A DNA stretch of 64,000 bases, from the NCBI RefSeq assembly GCF_002836745.1, contig NZ_PJAR01000027.1, forward strand, positions 38,124-102,123, written 5' to 3'. Within the stretch, counting starts at the first letter, position 1. Every line of letters begins with the position of its first letter. Under the pieces are notes generated by a model. It did not search any database. It was not told the DNA's origin and worked only from the letters and a program-made list of their open reading frames with translations. Of the stretch, positions 8,784 to 18,700 are shown one piece after another. The stretch comes from Glaciecola sp. 33A (GTDB lineage Bacteria > Pseudomonadota > Gammaproteobacteria > Enterobacterales > Alteromonadaceae). A program made the translations under genes and the position numbers.

Positions 8784-9962
8784 ATGATTAGTTATATGGA
8801 TAATAAATTAAAATTATCAGCTACCTTTTTAGTGGCTGGGCTAATTTTATCAGGATGTGGTGCAACAGGTGGGGATAGTTCGGTTGGAAACGCAGCTCCA
8901 CCTACTATAAATAAACAAATGTTCACTGCCGAAGTAGGATTGACAGCCAGACAGCGTTTTAGCAGCGCTTTAGAGAAGCTAGAGAACGGTGAAGAAGGGC
9001 CAGCATTAGCAGAACTAGAGGCCTATTTGATCGAAGTGCCTAGCAGCAATAGTGCGAGAAGTTTGGTTGAACAAATTTCGACTGACTCAAGTCAATACTT
9101 TCCTTCTGAGCATTTTAACGTTAACTTAACATCTGGAGTCAGCCTTTCTACACTAGCAAAAAAGTATTTGGGTTCACCATTAAAGTTTTATGCTTTAGCT
9201 AAATACAATAATATTTCCAATCCCAGTCGCGTTAACATCGGACAAGAAATCAAAATACCCTTGACACAACTTGCACAGGCTCAACGTGATAAAGATAACT
9301 CCTTAGAGCTTGAGACATTAGCAGAAACAAATGAGCAGTCTTTTGATGAGTTAGCCATGAGAGAAAAATCCAGTGATGCACTGGATGATACATCCGATTC
9401 AGTTGACTTGCCCGAAAATGTTTCCGTGTTAGCAGACGTTATTCCAATTGCGCCTAAGGAAACGGCGGAGTCTATATTAAATGATTTACAAGATTTGATT
9501 CAGAACAATGATTTTACAGTTGCTATTGAAAAACTAACGCGGCTGAAGACATTTGGTCAGTTCAATACGTTAGGAAGAGAGTTGGCAATAGCAGCGTATA
9601 CCGGACGTGCAAAAGAAATTGCTGAAACAGACAATCTGCTAGCAGCAACATACTATGCTCAAGTAGGGCAGCTAAAATTGCTAGAAGAGGAGACATTCGC
9701 AGCCTTTGAAAACTTTAGAATGGCTACCGATCTTGATGAGAACAATGACCAAGCTATGGAAGAAATGCTTGTGCTGCAGAAAGAAATTGCTGATAAGTAC
9801 CACAGAGAGGCATCATCAGCTTTTCGCCGTCAAGAACTAGACCTAGCTATCGAAAAATGGGACATGGTGTTAACGGTCAATCCTAATCATTCAAGTGCAA
9901 AATTATATAGAGTTCAAGCTTTAGAACTAAAAGAAAAACTAGATAATATTAATCAGAATTAG
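8784..9962 (+). CDS. LysM/TPR lipoprotein next to the T6SS
   Basis: A 392-residue lipoprotein. The signal segment ends in the lipobox LILSGC (Cys at about residue 25). Residues 110-155 form a LysM-like fold with SLSTLAKKYLGSPLKFYALA and PSRVNIGQEIKIP, the usual peptidoglycan-binding module. Residues 225-390 are helical and TPR-like (two repeats can be made out around NLLAATYYAQVGQLKLL and ELDLAIEKWDMVLTVNPN). A good ribosome site (aggggtt) lies 6 bases before the start; Met6 is an alternative. The gene converges on the lipoprotein/deacetylase/kinase operon and overlaps its last gene by 14 bases, suggesting a shared role at the cell wall. Function is inferred, not known. Confidence 0.72.
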   Translation: MISYMDNKLKLSATFLVAGLILSGCGATGGDSSVGNAAPPTINKQMFTAEVGLTARQRFSSALEKLENGEEGPALAELEAYLIEVPSSNSARSLVEQISTDSSQYFPSEHFNVNLTSGVSLSTLAKKYLGSPLKFYALAKYNNISNPSRVNIGQEIKIPLTQLAQAQRDKDNSLELETLAETNEQSFDELAMREKSSDALDDTSDSVDLPENVSVLADVIPIAPKETAESILNDLQDLIQNNDFTVAIEKLTRLKTFGQFNTLGRELAIAAYTGRAKEIAETDNLLAATYYAQVGQLKLLEEETFAAFENFRMATDLDENNDQAMEEMLVLQKEIADKYHREASSAFRRQELDLAIEKWDMVLTVNPNHSSAKLYRVQALELKEKLDNINQN

Positions 9963-10875
9963 CGTTTAGTTTTTTAATTTTCATCAAATTATGCCTAATC
10001 TTGATGGCTCGCTGCATTAGTTGGCGAGCCTTTGTATTATTTGGCTGATACTTAAGAGAAAGCTCGAAGTATTCAATAGCCTTATCTAAATTAGTTTTAA
10101 ATGCCTTATTCGCTAAATTGAAATACCTGTTTGCAATTGACTCTGAGAGTATATCTATATTTTTTTGTGTTACAGGTAATTTTTTATTATCAAGAGCGGC
10201 GATATTTATCGCTTGTTGGTAGTATCCAATGGCTTCTTCCGGTTTTTTTTGTTGCTGCTGGCTCTCCCCCAATTTGGTATACGCTAATATACGATAATTG
10301 TTTGGCTGCCTATGTCTCGGATAATACCCCTCGAATTTATCCGCTAATTGTAATAACCTTTTATATTCTTTATCTTGTATGAGCTTGTCACCCTGCTCAA
10401 GATACTGTGTTAGTTGGATTGAACTTTTGGCCTCTTCTTGGGACTCGATAAAATATTTCTTAATGTTTGCCGTTTTTGAACTGGCCTCTTCAATTGCAAA
10501 TTGCCACTCAAACTTTCTTAACTCTTGCATCGCAATTTCGTTACTTGGCTCTAAGGCTAATATCTTCAAGTAGACTATTCGTTCTAATTTTTGGTTACCT
10601 GCTTTTTTAGCTTTGTCCAATATGCCAAGTTGCTCAATAATACGATCTGATATTAAAAATTCAAGTCGACGAATATGGTCATTGACGATCTGTTCTTTAG
10701 GATAGGCTATGTGTAAAACTTTCCATTGCGTCAACGCTTCTGCGAGGCGCTGCTGATTTTCTAATGATTGAGCAACAGGACCACGTTGTTCTAATAAAGC
10801 ACTGTTATCTACAAAACTTGTGCTGCAAGAAAAACAAAGAATAATAGCGGTACCATAGATTATTTTCTTTATCAT
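9949..10875 (-). CDS. TPR-like lipoprotein of the kinase operon
   Basis: A 308-residue lipoprotein: hydrophobic segment then ILCFSCS, with the probable lipidated Cys at residue 17. The mature part is almost entirely helical with TPR-like repeats (for example KPEEAIGYYQQAINIAAL and NLDKAIEYFELSLKYQPN near residues 215-285). This points to a protein-binding scaffold anchored in the envelope. The start codon overlaps the stop of the deacetylase gene by 4 bases (ATGA), so it is the third gene of a coupled operon behind the Ser/Thr kinase. No enzymatic motif is seen. It may act as an envelope partner in T6SS assembly or signalling, but that is inference from location. Confidence 0.7.
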   Translation of the reverse strand: MIKKIIYGTAIILCFSCSTSFVDNSALLEQRGPVAQSLENQQRLAEALTQWKVLHIAYPKEQIVNDHIRRLEFLISDRIIEQLGILDKAKKAGNQKLERIVYLKILALEPSNEIAMQELRKFEWQFAIEEASSKTANIKKYFIESQEEAKSSIQLTQYLEQGDKLIQDKEYKRLLQLADKFEGYYPRHRQPNNYRILAYTKLGESQQQQKKPEEAIGYYQQAINIAALDNKKLPVTQKNIDILSESIANRYFNLANKAFKTNLDKAIEYFELSLKYQPNNTKARQLMQRAIKIRHNLMKIKKLNANSD

Positions 10876-11849
10876 TTTAGGTCTACCTGACTAAAAGTGT
10901 CTAAACTTTTTTTGAACGTATTTAGACTATCTCCTCCATATATCATGGTTCGATGCAGCAAAAATGGGGTTGAAAACGAGGGATTACTGCCTTTTTGAAC
11001 GGTTACTGCCAGCTCGTAATCATTTTGTTCGAGCAGTTCAACAATTTCCAAACTACTATTCCCATATGGATAGGCAAAATGATTAATTGTTTGTTCTATT
11101 CTGCTAAACAATATTTTTTCTGCACCTTCAACTTCTATCTTAAGTCGTGCCAGATAGTCTTTGCCTGATTCACCACCTGGCAATGGCGACAAGCTATCAT
11201 GGGACTTTGAGTGGGATTGAATGTCCACCAAACCTGTTTCACTCAGGAATTTGACATCCCCCCATTTTAGTGCTGATCCAGCCCCTATAAAGTCAGGATA
11301 GACGAACATTGTAGACGGAAAGTTATGCTTCTTAAGAATTGGATACGCAACATCAAGATAACTTTTATAACCGTCATCTATGGTTATCACAACAGATTTA
11401 ATCGGTAACTCTTTCTTACCATTGATGAAACTTCCTAACTCACTCAACGTTAATACTTGGTAGTTATTTGCAGCGAGATAATCCATTTGACTTTCAAATT
11501 CTGCACGTGTTACAACCATTTTATTTTGGCTTTCAGAGTCTTCAGTAAATTGGTGATAGCAAAGAATGGGAACACGTTGGTAGCCGTCAACAAAAACACC
11601 CGACTGGTTGATAGTCCGCTTGGGTACTGCAATAAAGGTACCTGTAGTTATTGACGTTTCTGGATTGTATCTTTCCAACACCTCAGAATATTTTTTGCTG
11701 CCTAAAAACTCTTCGGCTAATGACCCATAAGTGTCATTATCACTTGTCTGTATCACAATAAAATTATCGTTGCTTGCAATCACTTGACGTTGAGTTGAGG
11801 CACAACTTGCTAACAAGCATGACAAAATAAGGAGAGGTAAATACTTCAA
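10872..11849 (-). CDS. LysM-like polysaccharide deacetylase lipoprotein
   Basis: A 325-residue lipoprotein with lipobox LLASC (Cys16). Residues 30-75 resemble a LysM module (TYGSLAEEFLGSKKYSEVLERYNP). Residues 90-320 form a NodB-type carbohydrate esterase 4 domain: ILCYHQF at the start, the catalytic/metal Asp pair in VITIDDGY, the metal His pair in SHSKSHD, and the FAYPYG motif. Family members remove acetyl groups from peptidoglycan or other polysaccharide. The gene overlaps the kinase stop by 4 bases and the next lipoprotein start by 4 bases. A wall-modifying enzyme co-translated with a T6SS kinase suggests local wall remodelling for the secretion apparatus. Confidence 0.8.
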   Translation of the reverse strand: MKYLPLLILSCLLASCASTQRQVIASNDNFIVIQTSDNDTYGSLAEEFLGSKKYSEVLERYNPETSITTGTFIAVPKRTINQSGVFVDGYQRVPILCYHQFTEDSESQNKMVVTRAEFESQMDYLAANNYQVLTLSELGSFINGKKELPIKSVVITIDDGYKSYLDVAYPILKKHNFPSTMFVYPDFIGAGSALKWGDVKFLSETGLVDIQSHSKSHDSLSPLPGGESGKDYLARLKIEVEGAEKILFSRIEQTINHFAYPYGNSSLEIVELLEQNDYELAVTVQKGSNPSFSTPFLLHRTMIYGGDSLNTFKKSLDTFSQVDLK

Positions 11850-14077
11850 TTTTTTATACCCTCATCGGTCTTGGTATTAGTCCCGCCATTTTCCTCATCG
11901 CTAACTTTATCTGTAATATCACTTTCTTCTTTCGCTTTAACTGGCTTTTTACGCAGTTTACGTTTAACAGAAGGCGTTTTAGCTGACGTATCTGCTTTGG
12001 TATCTTCAGAGATCTCTAACGGATTGTCTGTTTTAGCTGAGGTATCGGCTGAGCCATACGTATCCTTATTATCAGCAATAAGGTTGGATTTTTTATCAAC
12101 ATTAATCTGACTAGTCGAAATAATAGTTTCATCAGGATTTAAATCTAACTCAGGCTCTGAGTGCGACACTAGAGCCGAAATAGACCCTTCAGGTTGTTCG
12201 GCGTCTATATCCTGATTCATTTTACTGGGCTCTATTTCGAGTCCAATCTGACTATTGGTTTTTGAATCTGACTCATCATTAATATTATGTTCGACCTGTG
12301 AAGGTAACTTAGATTCTGTTTCTTGATCTGTTACTTCCTTAAAACTTGGCTGCTCAGCTTGTGTAGCCAAATCATCTTGTTTTTCCTTAACGATCTCAGT
12401 CTTATCAATTCCTGTTTGCGTTAACTCATCAGTAACTTCCGTATATCTGTCCTGAATTGCTGCAGCCATGTTATTAAAACCATTAAACACTTCGCCTATC
12501 TCGTCATTCCGTGTAAGCGATATTCGAGTATCTAAATTGCCTGCTGAAAATTCTTTTAAAGACTGATTTAAAACGTTAAGCGGTCGTGCAATCAAACCAC
12601 CAAATATAAACATAACGACAGCAACAGAGCTGGTTGTTATTAAGGCTAGGAAAAACATCAGCCAACCTGTAATGCTCTTGACTTCATCTAAGCCATCTTG
12701 GGATAAACCTAAAATTATGTGACCCACTTCAGTGCTTTGAAACAGGATAGGTGTTTTAATGTTAAACATTTTTTTGCCATCCGTTGTCTCTGCACTAGTA
12801 GTATAAACATCCTCAGTCTTACTGATAAGTTCTGCATTTTCATTTGGCTCATACATGTTGCCTACTAAGCTATTGTCACTGGCTCCTCTAACAACGCCTG
12901 CTCGGTCGGTGACAATTAAATAAGAAAATGTATCTCTACTTGCGGCATCACCTATAAACGTTTCTAGGGAGATCCAATCTTCACTGAGCATAGGTATTGC
13001 TGTATTAGTAGAAATAAACTTTGCAAAAGAAGAACCAGAGTCCACGGCCTGTTTGGTCATAGCAGCTGACTGGATATTAAATATAATTTTTATACTTATA
13101 AAAGACACTAGGCCAACAATAGCGACAACGGACAAGGTCCAACGTATTTTTAAAGGGATATATTTGTGTTTTTTCTGCTCGATTTGTTGGTCATTCAAGG
13201 TACTTAATTCTTTGCCTAACGCTTCTGCCAATTTGTTACCCGTCTGAAATCTTTTATCAGGAGATTTTTGCAGTAGCTTTTGTATTATTTGACGCACGCC
13301 AGCAGGTATATCCGGACATACGGTTTTTAGGGATTCAGGTTGTTTTTGAGCAATTTGTATCATTAAGGTAGCCATGTTGCTGGCATCAAAAGCTTTATTC
13401 CCACTTAGCATTTCGTACATTATGGTGCCTACAGAAAATAGATCTGAACGACCATCAACTGATTCACCTAATGCTTGCTCAGGTGACATATAACGAGGTG
13501 TTCCCAATACAGCGCCGACCTGAGTTTTTTGCGACTCTTTATTCTCATTCATCCGCGCAATACCGAAGTCTGCAACCTTAATCGATTCGCCATCAGGCAT
13601 TACGATAATGTTGTCAGGTTTGATATCACGATGGACAATGCCAGATTTGTGAGCATAATCTAAGGATTTAGCCAATTGTAAAGCTATTATCAGAGTTTGT
13701 TTTAGGGGGAGTTTTTTCTTATCTTTAAGCACCTCACCTAAATCACAACCCGCTAAAAGCTCCATCATGATATAAGGGGCATTTTCTAATTTACCCACAT
13801 CAAAAACTGTCACAATGCCCGAATGAGAAAGTGCTCCAGCGGCTTTTGCTTCCCGTAAAAATCTAGATAAGTATTCTTCATCTACACAATGATCTTCTTT
13901 GAGTATTTTAAAGGCCACAGAACGGTCTATTTCGGGATCATAGGCACGATAGACTTTAGCCATTGCGCCTTCACCGATCATCTCCTTTATCTCGTAACGC
14001 CCAATCGTCTTGTCCAACATATCTTGTTCCATCAAACTTCCTTGATTTTTTGATTTTTGTTGCAAGAATGGCTTCAA
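11846..14077 (-). CDS. membrane Ser/Thr protein kinase, PpkA-like, with HAMP domain
   Basis: A 743-residue protein. Residues 27-285 are a Hanks-type kinase with all key motifs: GEGAMAKVYRA (glycine loop), Lys in AFKIL, HRDIKPDN (catalytic loop), VADFGIA (metal Asp) and GTPRYMSPEQ. A first membrane helix lies around 315-337. It is followed by a periplasmic sensor segment of about 120 residues, a second helix near 470-495, then a HAMP-like linker (ARPLNVLNQSLKEFSAGNL) and an acidic/Lys-rich low-complexity tail of about 190 residues. In T6SS loci such kinases phosphorylate the FHA protein and are opposed by a PP2C phosphatase; both partners are here. The periplasmic sensor and HAMP suggest an envelope signal. 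Met16 or Met20 are alternative starts. Confidence 0.88.
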   Translation of the reverse strand: MKPFLQQKSKNQGSLMEQDMLDKTIGRYEIKEMIGEGAMAKVYRAYDPEIDRSVAFKILKEDHCVDEEYLSRFLREAKAAGALSHSGIVTVFDVGKLENAPYIMMELLAGCDLGEVLKDKKKLPLKQTLIIALQLAKSLDYAHKSGIVHRDIKPDNIIVMPDGESIKVADFGIARMNENKESQKTQVGAVLGTPRYMSPEQALGESVDGRSDLFSVGTIMYEMLSGNKAFDASNMATLMIQIAQKQPESLKTVCPDIPAGVRQIIQKLLQKSPDKRFQTGNKLAEALGKELSTLNDQQIEQKKHKYIPLKIRWTLSVVAIVGLVSFISIKIIFNIQSAAMTKQAVDSGSSFAKFISTNTAIPMLSEDWISLETFIGDAASRDTFSYLIVTDRAGVVRGASDNSLVGNMYEPNENAELISKTEDVYTTSAETTDGKKMFNIKTPILFQSTEVGHIILGLSQDGLDEVKSITGWLMFFLALITTSSVAVVMFIFGGLIARPLNVLNQSLKEFSAGNLDTRISLTRNDEIGEVFNGFNNMAAAIQDRYTEVTDELTQTGIDKTEIVKEKQDDLATQAEQPSFKEVTDQETESKLPSQVEHNINDESDSKTNSQIGLEIEPSKMNQDIDAEQPEGSISALVSHSEPELDLNPDETIISTSQINVDKKSNLIADNKDTYGSADTSAKTDNPLEISEDTKADTSAKTPSVKRKLRKKPVKAKEESDITDKVSDEENGGTNTKTDEGIKN

Positions 14078-14251
14078 TATGTGAGTAAATTCGTGCAGTG
14101 CTTATATCTCAGTCTACCTAAAAAAATACCAGCAATCAAAGACATTTATCCCTATACTATCTATAATTAGTGTATTAAAAGTGATAGGGAAATTGACCCG
14201 TCTAAAAATAGTAATGTGATTTATAAATCGGCCTCACTGGAATTAATAATT

Positions 14252-15049
14252 ATGCTTGAATGTTCATGGAAATCGGTAGCGAAGACAGACATTGGTACAA
14301 TAAGAAAGGTTAACGAAGATGCATTTTTGGATAGCCCTCATGTAGGTATGTGGTGTGTTGCTGATGGAATGGGAGGCCATGCCAAAGGTGATGTCGCCAG
14401 TAAATTGATAGTAGATAGTTTGCAGGTTATCGCAAATACGAATAGCTATCCTTTGAGGACAGAACAAATCAAACATGTATTACAGGATGTCAATAACCGT
14501 TTAGTTGCAATGGCTAGTGAGAAACAAGCTGTTATTGGCAGTACTGTAGTGGTTCTTATTTTTGATCAGCAATATGCTCACTGTATTTGGGCCGGTGATA
14601 GTCGCATATACCGGATACGCAATAATAAGCTCACACGGCTTACGCAAGATCATAGCCAAGTAGAGGAAATGGTTCAACAGGGACTCTTAACTCCTGAACA
14701 AGCCGAAAGTCATCCAAATGCAAATGTTATTACTCGAGCGGTTGGTGCCTGTGAAGAGTTGGACTTGGATGTCGTAAGTGATGTAAGACTGGATGGAGAT
14801 AAGTACTTTTTATGTAGTGACGGTCTTAACAAAGTTATTGATGATGTGGAGATTGAAAAATTGTTACTTAATACGCCATTAGATTCTATTGCACCTTTGT
14901 TAATTCAAACTTCTTTAGAACTCAAAGCTCGTGATAATGTCACTGTTATAGTGGTTGACAATCAACAGTCTTTAGAGATATCTGATGGAATGAACAATAT
15001 TCCTTTAAGCACATCATATTTAGATGACACCTTACCGTTAAGTAGATAA
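14252..15049 (+). CDS. PP2C-type Ser/Thr phosphatase, PppA-like
   Basis: About 265 residues of a PPM/PP2C phosphatase. Metal-binding motifs are present: TIRKVNEDAF near the start, WCVADGMGGHAKGD, GDSRIYRI, LCSDGL and ARDNVTVIVV. It should remove phosphate from the FHA protein or other targets of the neighbouring kinase, switching the T6SS off. The frame also stays open from a GTG at 14216, but the family's domain begins with the residues just after the ATG at 14252, so I prefer that start. It is transcribed away from the kinase and converges on tagF. Confidence 0.87.
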   Translation: MLECSWKSVAKTDIGTIRKVNEDAFLDSPHVGMWCVADGMGGHAKGDVASKLIVDSLQVIANTNSYPLRTEQIKHVLQDVNNRLVAMASEKQAVIGSTVVVLIFDQQYAHCIWAGDSRIYRIRNNKLTRLTQDHSQVEEMVQQGLLTPEQAESHPNANVITRAVGACEELDLDVVSDVRLDGDKYFLCSDGLNKVIDDVEIEKLLLNTPLDSIAPLLIQTSLELKARDNVTVIVVDNQQSLEISDGMNNIPLSTSYLDDTLPLSR

Positions 15050-15079
15050 CCTAAGGTTGTTATACGATATTTCTTAGTT

Positions 15080-15760
15080 CTATTCGGTCACTAAAAAAGA
15101 ATAATAGTTGTCTGTTGGGGGCATCCCAGAGAAATATCGTATCTGTGGATTAGTCCCCTCGGTATTTCCCATCGACCAAATTGATATATCGGTATTCTGT
15201 TTTGCCAGTAACATTTGTAAGAAAGACTCATTACCAACGGTAAACTCAAGTGCATCGATTCCTGTAACACAACCAAGCTCCATAATTGAAGATATCTCTT
15301 TAACCTCTGCACTTTGACATGTGGACTCTTTAAGGCTTTGATAAATATCATTCAGTACGATGGTTATTTCGTCGAGGTCTGGCCTTTTATTTTCCAATAA
15401 ACTTAATGCAAAGTCTTCTCCGACTTCGTGTATGAGGTCAACTTTTCGTGCAAATATAAATGGATTAACGTCTGCTTCAGCCTGGCAAACAACAGTGAAA
15501 GGGTAACATCGACCCGCTTTATCAACACTTGGCATTATAAACCCAGCAACAGGTGTATCACTAACTGTCTTTTGGTTAATAACAAAACGCCAAATGGGGC
15601 TGTTAAAGTATTTGCTTCTCCATAAACTCCCTAATTGTTCATTAGACGAGCTCAAAGACTTTAATACCCAATTATCCCAATATTTTATAAATTCGGGACA
15701 CACGTTGCGTTGCACAAAATCGCCATAGCCAGGTAGCTTGCCAAAATATCCAATTTTCAT
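15080..15760 (-). CDS. tagF: T6SS-associated protein TagF
   Basis: A 226-residue cytosolic protein. The N-terminus IGYFGKLPGYGDFVQRNV and the segment NSPIWRFVI followed by AGFIMPSVDKAGRCYPF are the standard TagF (ImpM) signatures. TagF represses the T6SS after translation, acting against the kinase pathway through the FHA protein. It lies 9 bases downstream of tssM in the leftward operon. Here it is a stand-alone protein, not the TagF-PppA fusion found in some species; the phosphatase is a separate gene next door. Confidence 0.9.
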   Translation of the reverse strand: MKIGYFGKLPGYGDFVQRNVCPEFIKYWDNWVLKSLSSSNEQLGSLWRSKYFNSPIWRFVINQKTVSDTPVAGFIMPSVDKAGRCYPFTVVCQAEADVNPFIFARKVDLIHEVGEDFALSLLENKRPDLDEITIVLNDIYQSLKESTCQSAEVKEISSIMELGCVTGIDALEFTVGNESFLQMLLAKQNTDISIWSMGNTEGTNPQIRYFSGMPPTDNYYSFLVTE

Positions 15761-15769
15761 TATGTCTCG

Positions 15770-18700
15770 CTAAAATTCACGGAGACATTTGAAATTAGAC
15801 AACTGGGACATAATCAAGGGATTCACTCTGCCGTTCCCAGTAATTTCATATATCGCTTCATAATCGTTTTTAGCAAATGTCACCTCTACTTTATTTTCAT
15901 TTATCTGTTTGCGTTTTGCGTTGTCAATAAGTCTAAATAATGCAAATAACCCATTTTTGCTTTCAACCACATCACTACCATCACGACGCTGAAAAGCAAA
16001 TTGACTGCTTGAGCCGAAGTCTTGTGGCGGCCACACAATATTGGTACTTGCAGGTCGACCAAATTGATAACTCAAATTTTGACCGTGGATCGACATTTTG
16101 AACTTTGAAACCCGAGAATCTAAGTAAATGGGCTTGAAGGCCAAGGTAAGTGAGGCACTATCGCTATCGTTCGCAAATAAACTATCCCGTATCTTGTTTA
16201 CTTGCTCAAAGAATGGCAATACATCATCATCAAAACCATAGGTTCCAGCAATGTTCGCTTTCCATTGGAATGGATAAGAGTTACTTCTGATTAATGGACG
16301 TATATGTTCAGAGAAAAACTGATAAATGCTACCTGATGACCCGAATAATTGGGTTAAATCTCTCAGATTCGCATCTGTTTGTGCCGATCGCTCAAAAGGA
16401 TATTTAAAGTTAATAGTATCATTACACTTAGCTAATACACTTTGCTGCCAAAGATTTTCAATTTTGATTCTATGTGTTTGGTTGCGCATTGCTTTAATAC
16501 TATTGGCCATTTCCGCACCCCAACGATTTAGGGGAGCGGGTTGACTAAAAGCAAAGGCCTGTAAAGGTTTTAAGATGTCATCGTTACCGCTGACGTCCTC
16601 ATTTCTAAAATCAAAATCTAGCGCCACAGAAATATCCGAAACAATCGAGGACATTCTTTGCAGAACAACGGTTTTTTGCTCTTCGCTTAAAAGCTCGTGC
16701 AATTTACTAAACTGCGAGGTGATCAGATATTCGGGAGTATCAGTGCTGCGCAAGCTACTGAGTCTTTTAGCCCTATCAGTAGCTCGGTCAGCCGAAACAG
16801 ACAAATTTGATAGTTGTAGGTCAGAGCTAATTTCCACCAGTTTTGTTGCTTGGGAAACCGATTCAAGTAACTGAAATAGTGGTGAGCTTATTCCGCTGGC
16901 TAACTTTAATGCTGAATCTAATGCTGCCATATTGGTTGTTTGTTTTACAGAAACTGATTGCAATAATTGTTGCCAGTTATTTACATAGTCTCGTGCATAT
17001 GATTTTTCAATCTGTGATGACAATGCGCCTTTGTTGATCACATTACCCTCGCCTAATATCCATGTTTCGGTTTCTAATTGGTCTAGGTAATTTTCAATTT
17101 CCTCATCCAACACCAGCGAAAATATTTCAGGTGTAAAAAGGCGTGCAATAGTTTGAATGTCATCTTGAGTGGTTGTTAACAAGGTACGCCAGTCTGATCC
17201 CGCTAATTGGGCCATTGATAACATATCTTCTGACTTATTCATGTAGGCAATTTTAAATTGTGCATAATAAATATCTGATACAGTTTGTGATTGCAAAATA
17301 CGTCTCGAATTGTCCACCAAAGGCTGATCCACACTAGCAAATGACATATTATTTTTAACAAGGTTGTTAGCGTGAGCGGATACCTGAACAAATTCAGTAT
17401 TTGTAAAAAACTCATTACTGTTAAGATTTTTAAACAACCAATACCTTAGAAAAGTACGGTCTCTTTTATCTGCATTTGCAAGCATTAAATAAGCCTTTAA
17501 TGCTTGATATTTTTCACTTATATCGTCGCTACTCCTTAGCTGGTCTTCTACCTGTTTTTTTACATAAGGCATAAGGACTGTAGAGAGCAGTCTGTCGTAA
17601 CTCGCTGTCAGTGCATTTTCTAATGAGTTCGACTGGGCCAAGCCTAAGCCTGAAAACTGAGATTCACTTTGCTCAACGACTGCTGCAATGTTATCGGCAA
17701 AGTCATTTAGGGCTGGGATATAACTCCTTACATCAGCACCACTGGAAACTGAGCTTTCATACTGTTTGCTCCATTTATCTACAGATGATTCACTTAGTTC
17801 AACATACCGTGCATTATTGCCGAAACTAATAAAAAAACCTATTATAATGAATAATGTAAAAACGCTAGCGCTAGCCATTGTTATGCGTTTTATCAAGCTT
17901 TTTCGTTTTTCATAGCCGACTAATACGCCAAACTGGTCTGATTCTGGGAAAATAACTTGCTGCAGCAGCTCTTTAATAAAATAACTACGCTGGTCGTTAT
18001 TCCATAACGCTTTTGCTTTATTTTTCAAACCAAAAGCGGAAGATACTTTAGCGATAATACGGTCAATAGGTGCTCCACTTTGAGTCCCACTAGTAAAATA
18101 AACACCTCTTACAATACCTGAGGTCAATCCTTCATCAACTTTGGCTAAATTACCCACTATACTGTCAAGTGTTGGTTTTAACGATGAAAACTGGTCACTA
18201 AAGCTATAAATGAGTGACTTGCGATTGGGATCTCTTTCTAGCGAAATTCGATGCCACTGGCGCCTTGTAATCGATTGGGTTAACTGTCTAAATTCTTGAG
18301 AAAAATGCGTTAACAAATTACCTTGTATACTATTGTTTTTATCAAAAGTAATACCGAATGCTTGTTCTCTTTCCTTATGTGAAAAGGTCTCATAGAACTG
18401 ACTAAACCCAGCCAGCATATCGGATTTAGTAATCACAATATAAACAGGAAATCTGGTTTTAAAAAAGTCATTTACTTCTGCAATACGTTTTTTCATTTGC
18501 AAAATATGTTGACTCATTTCATATTCATTCATCGTCATCAGATCTGACATACTAAAACTGACTATTAATCCACTAATAGGTTTGCGACGATATTTTTTAA
18601 TTAAGCCTAAAAAGTTATTCCATCCTGTCTGATCGGCTTTTTGGTGACTATCTTGGGAGCTATATCGACCTGCTGTGTCCAACAATACTGCATCCTGAGT

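Noticed and set aside
14216..14251. GTG start extending the phosphatase by 12 residues
   Set aside because: The extra residues precede the usual first residues of the PP2C domain; the internal ATG is preferred, though not proven.
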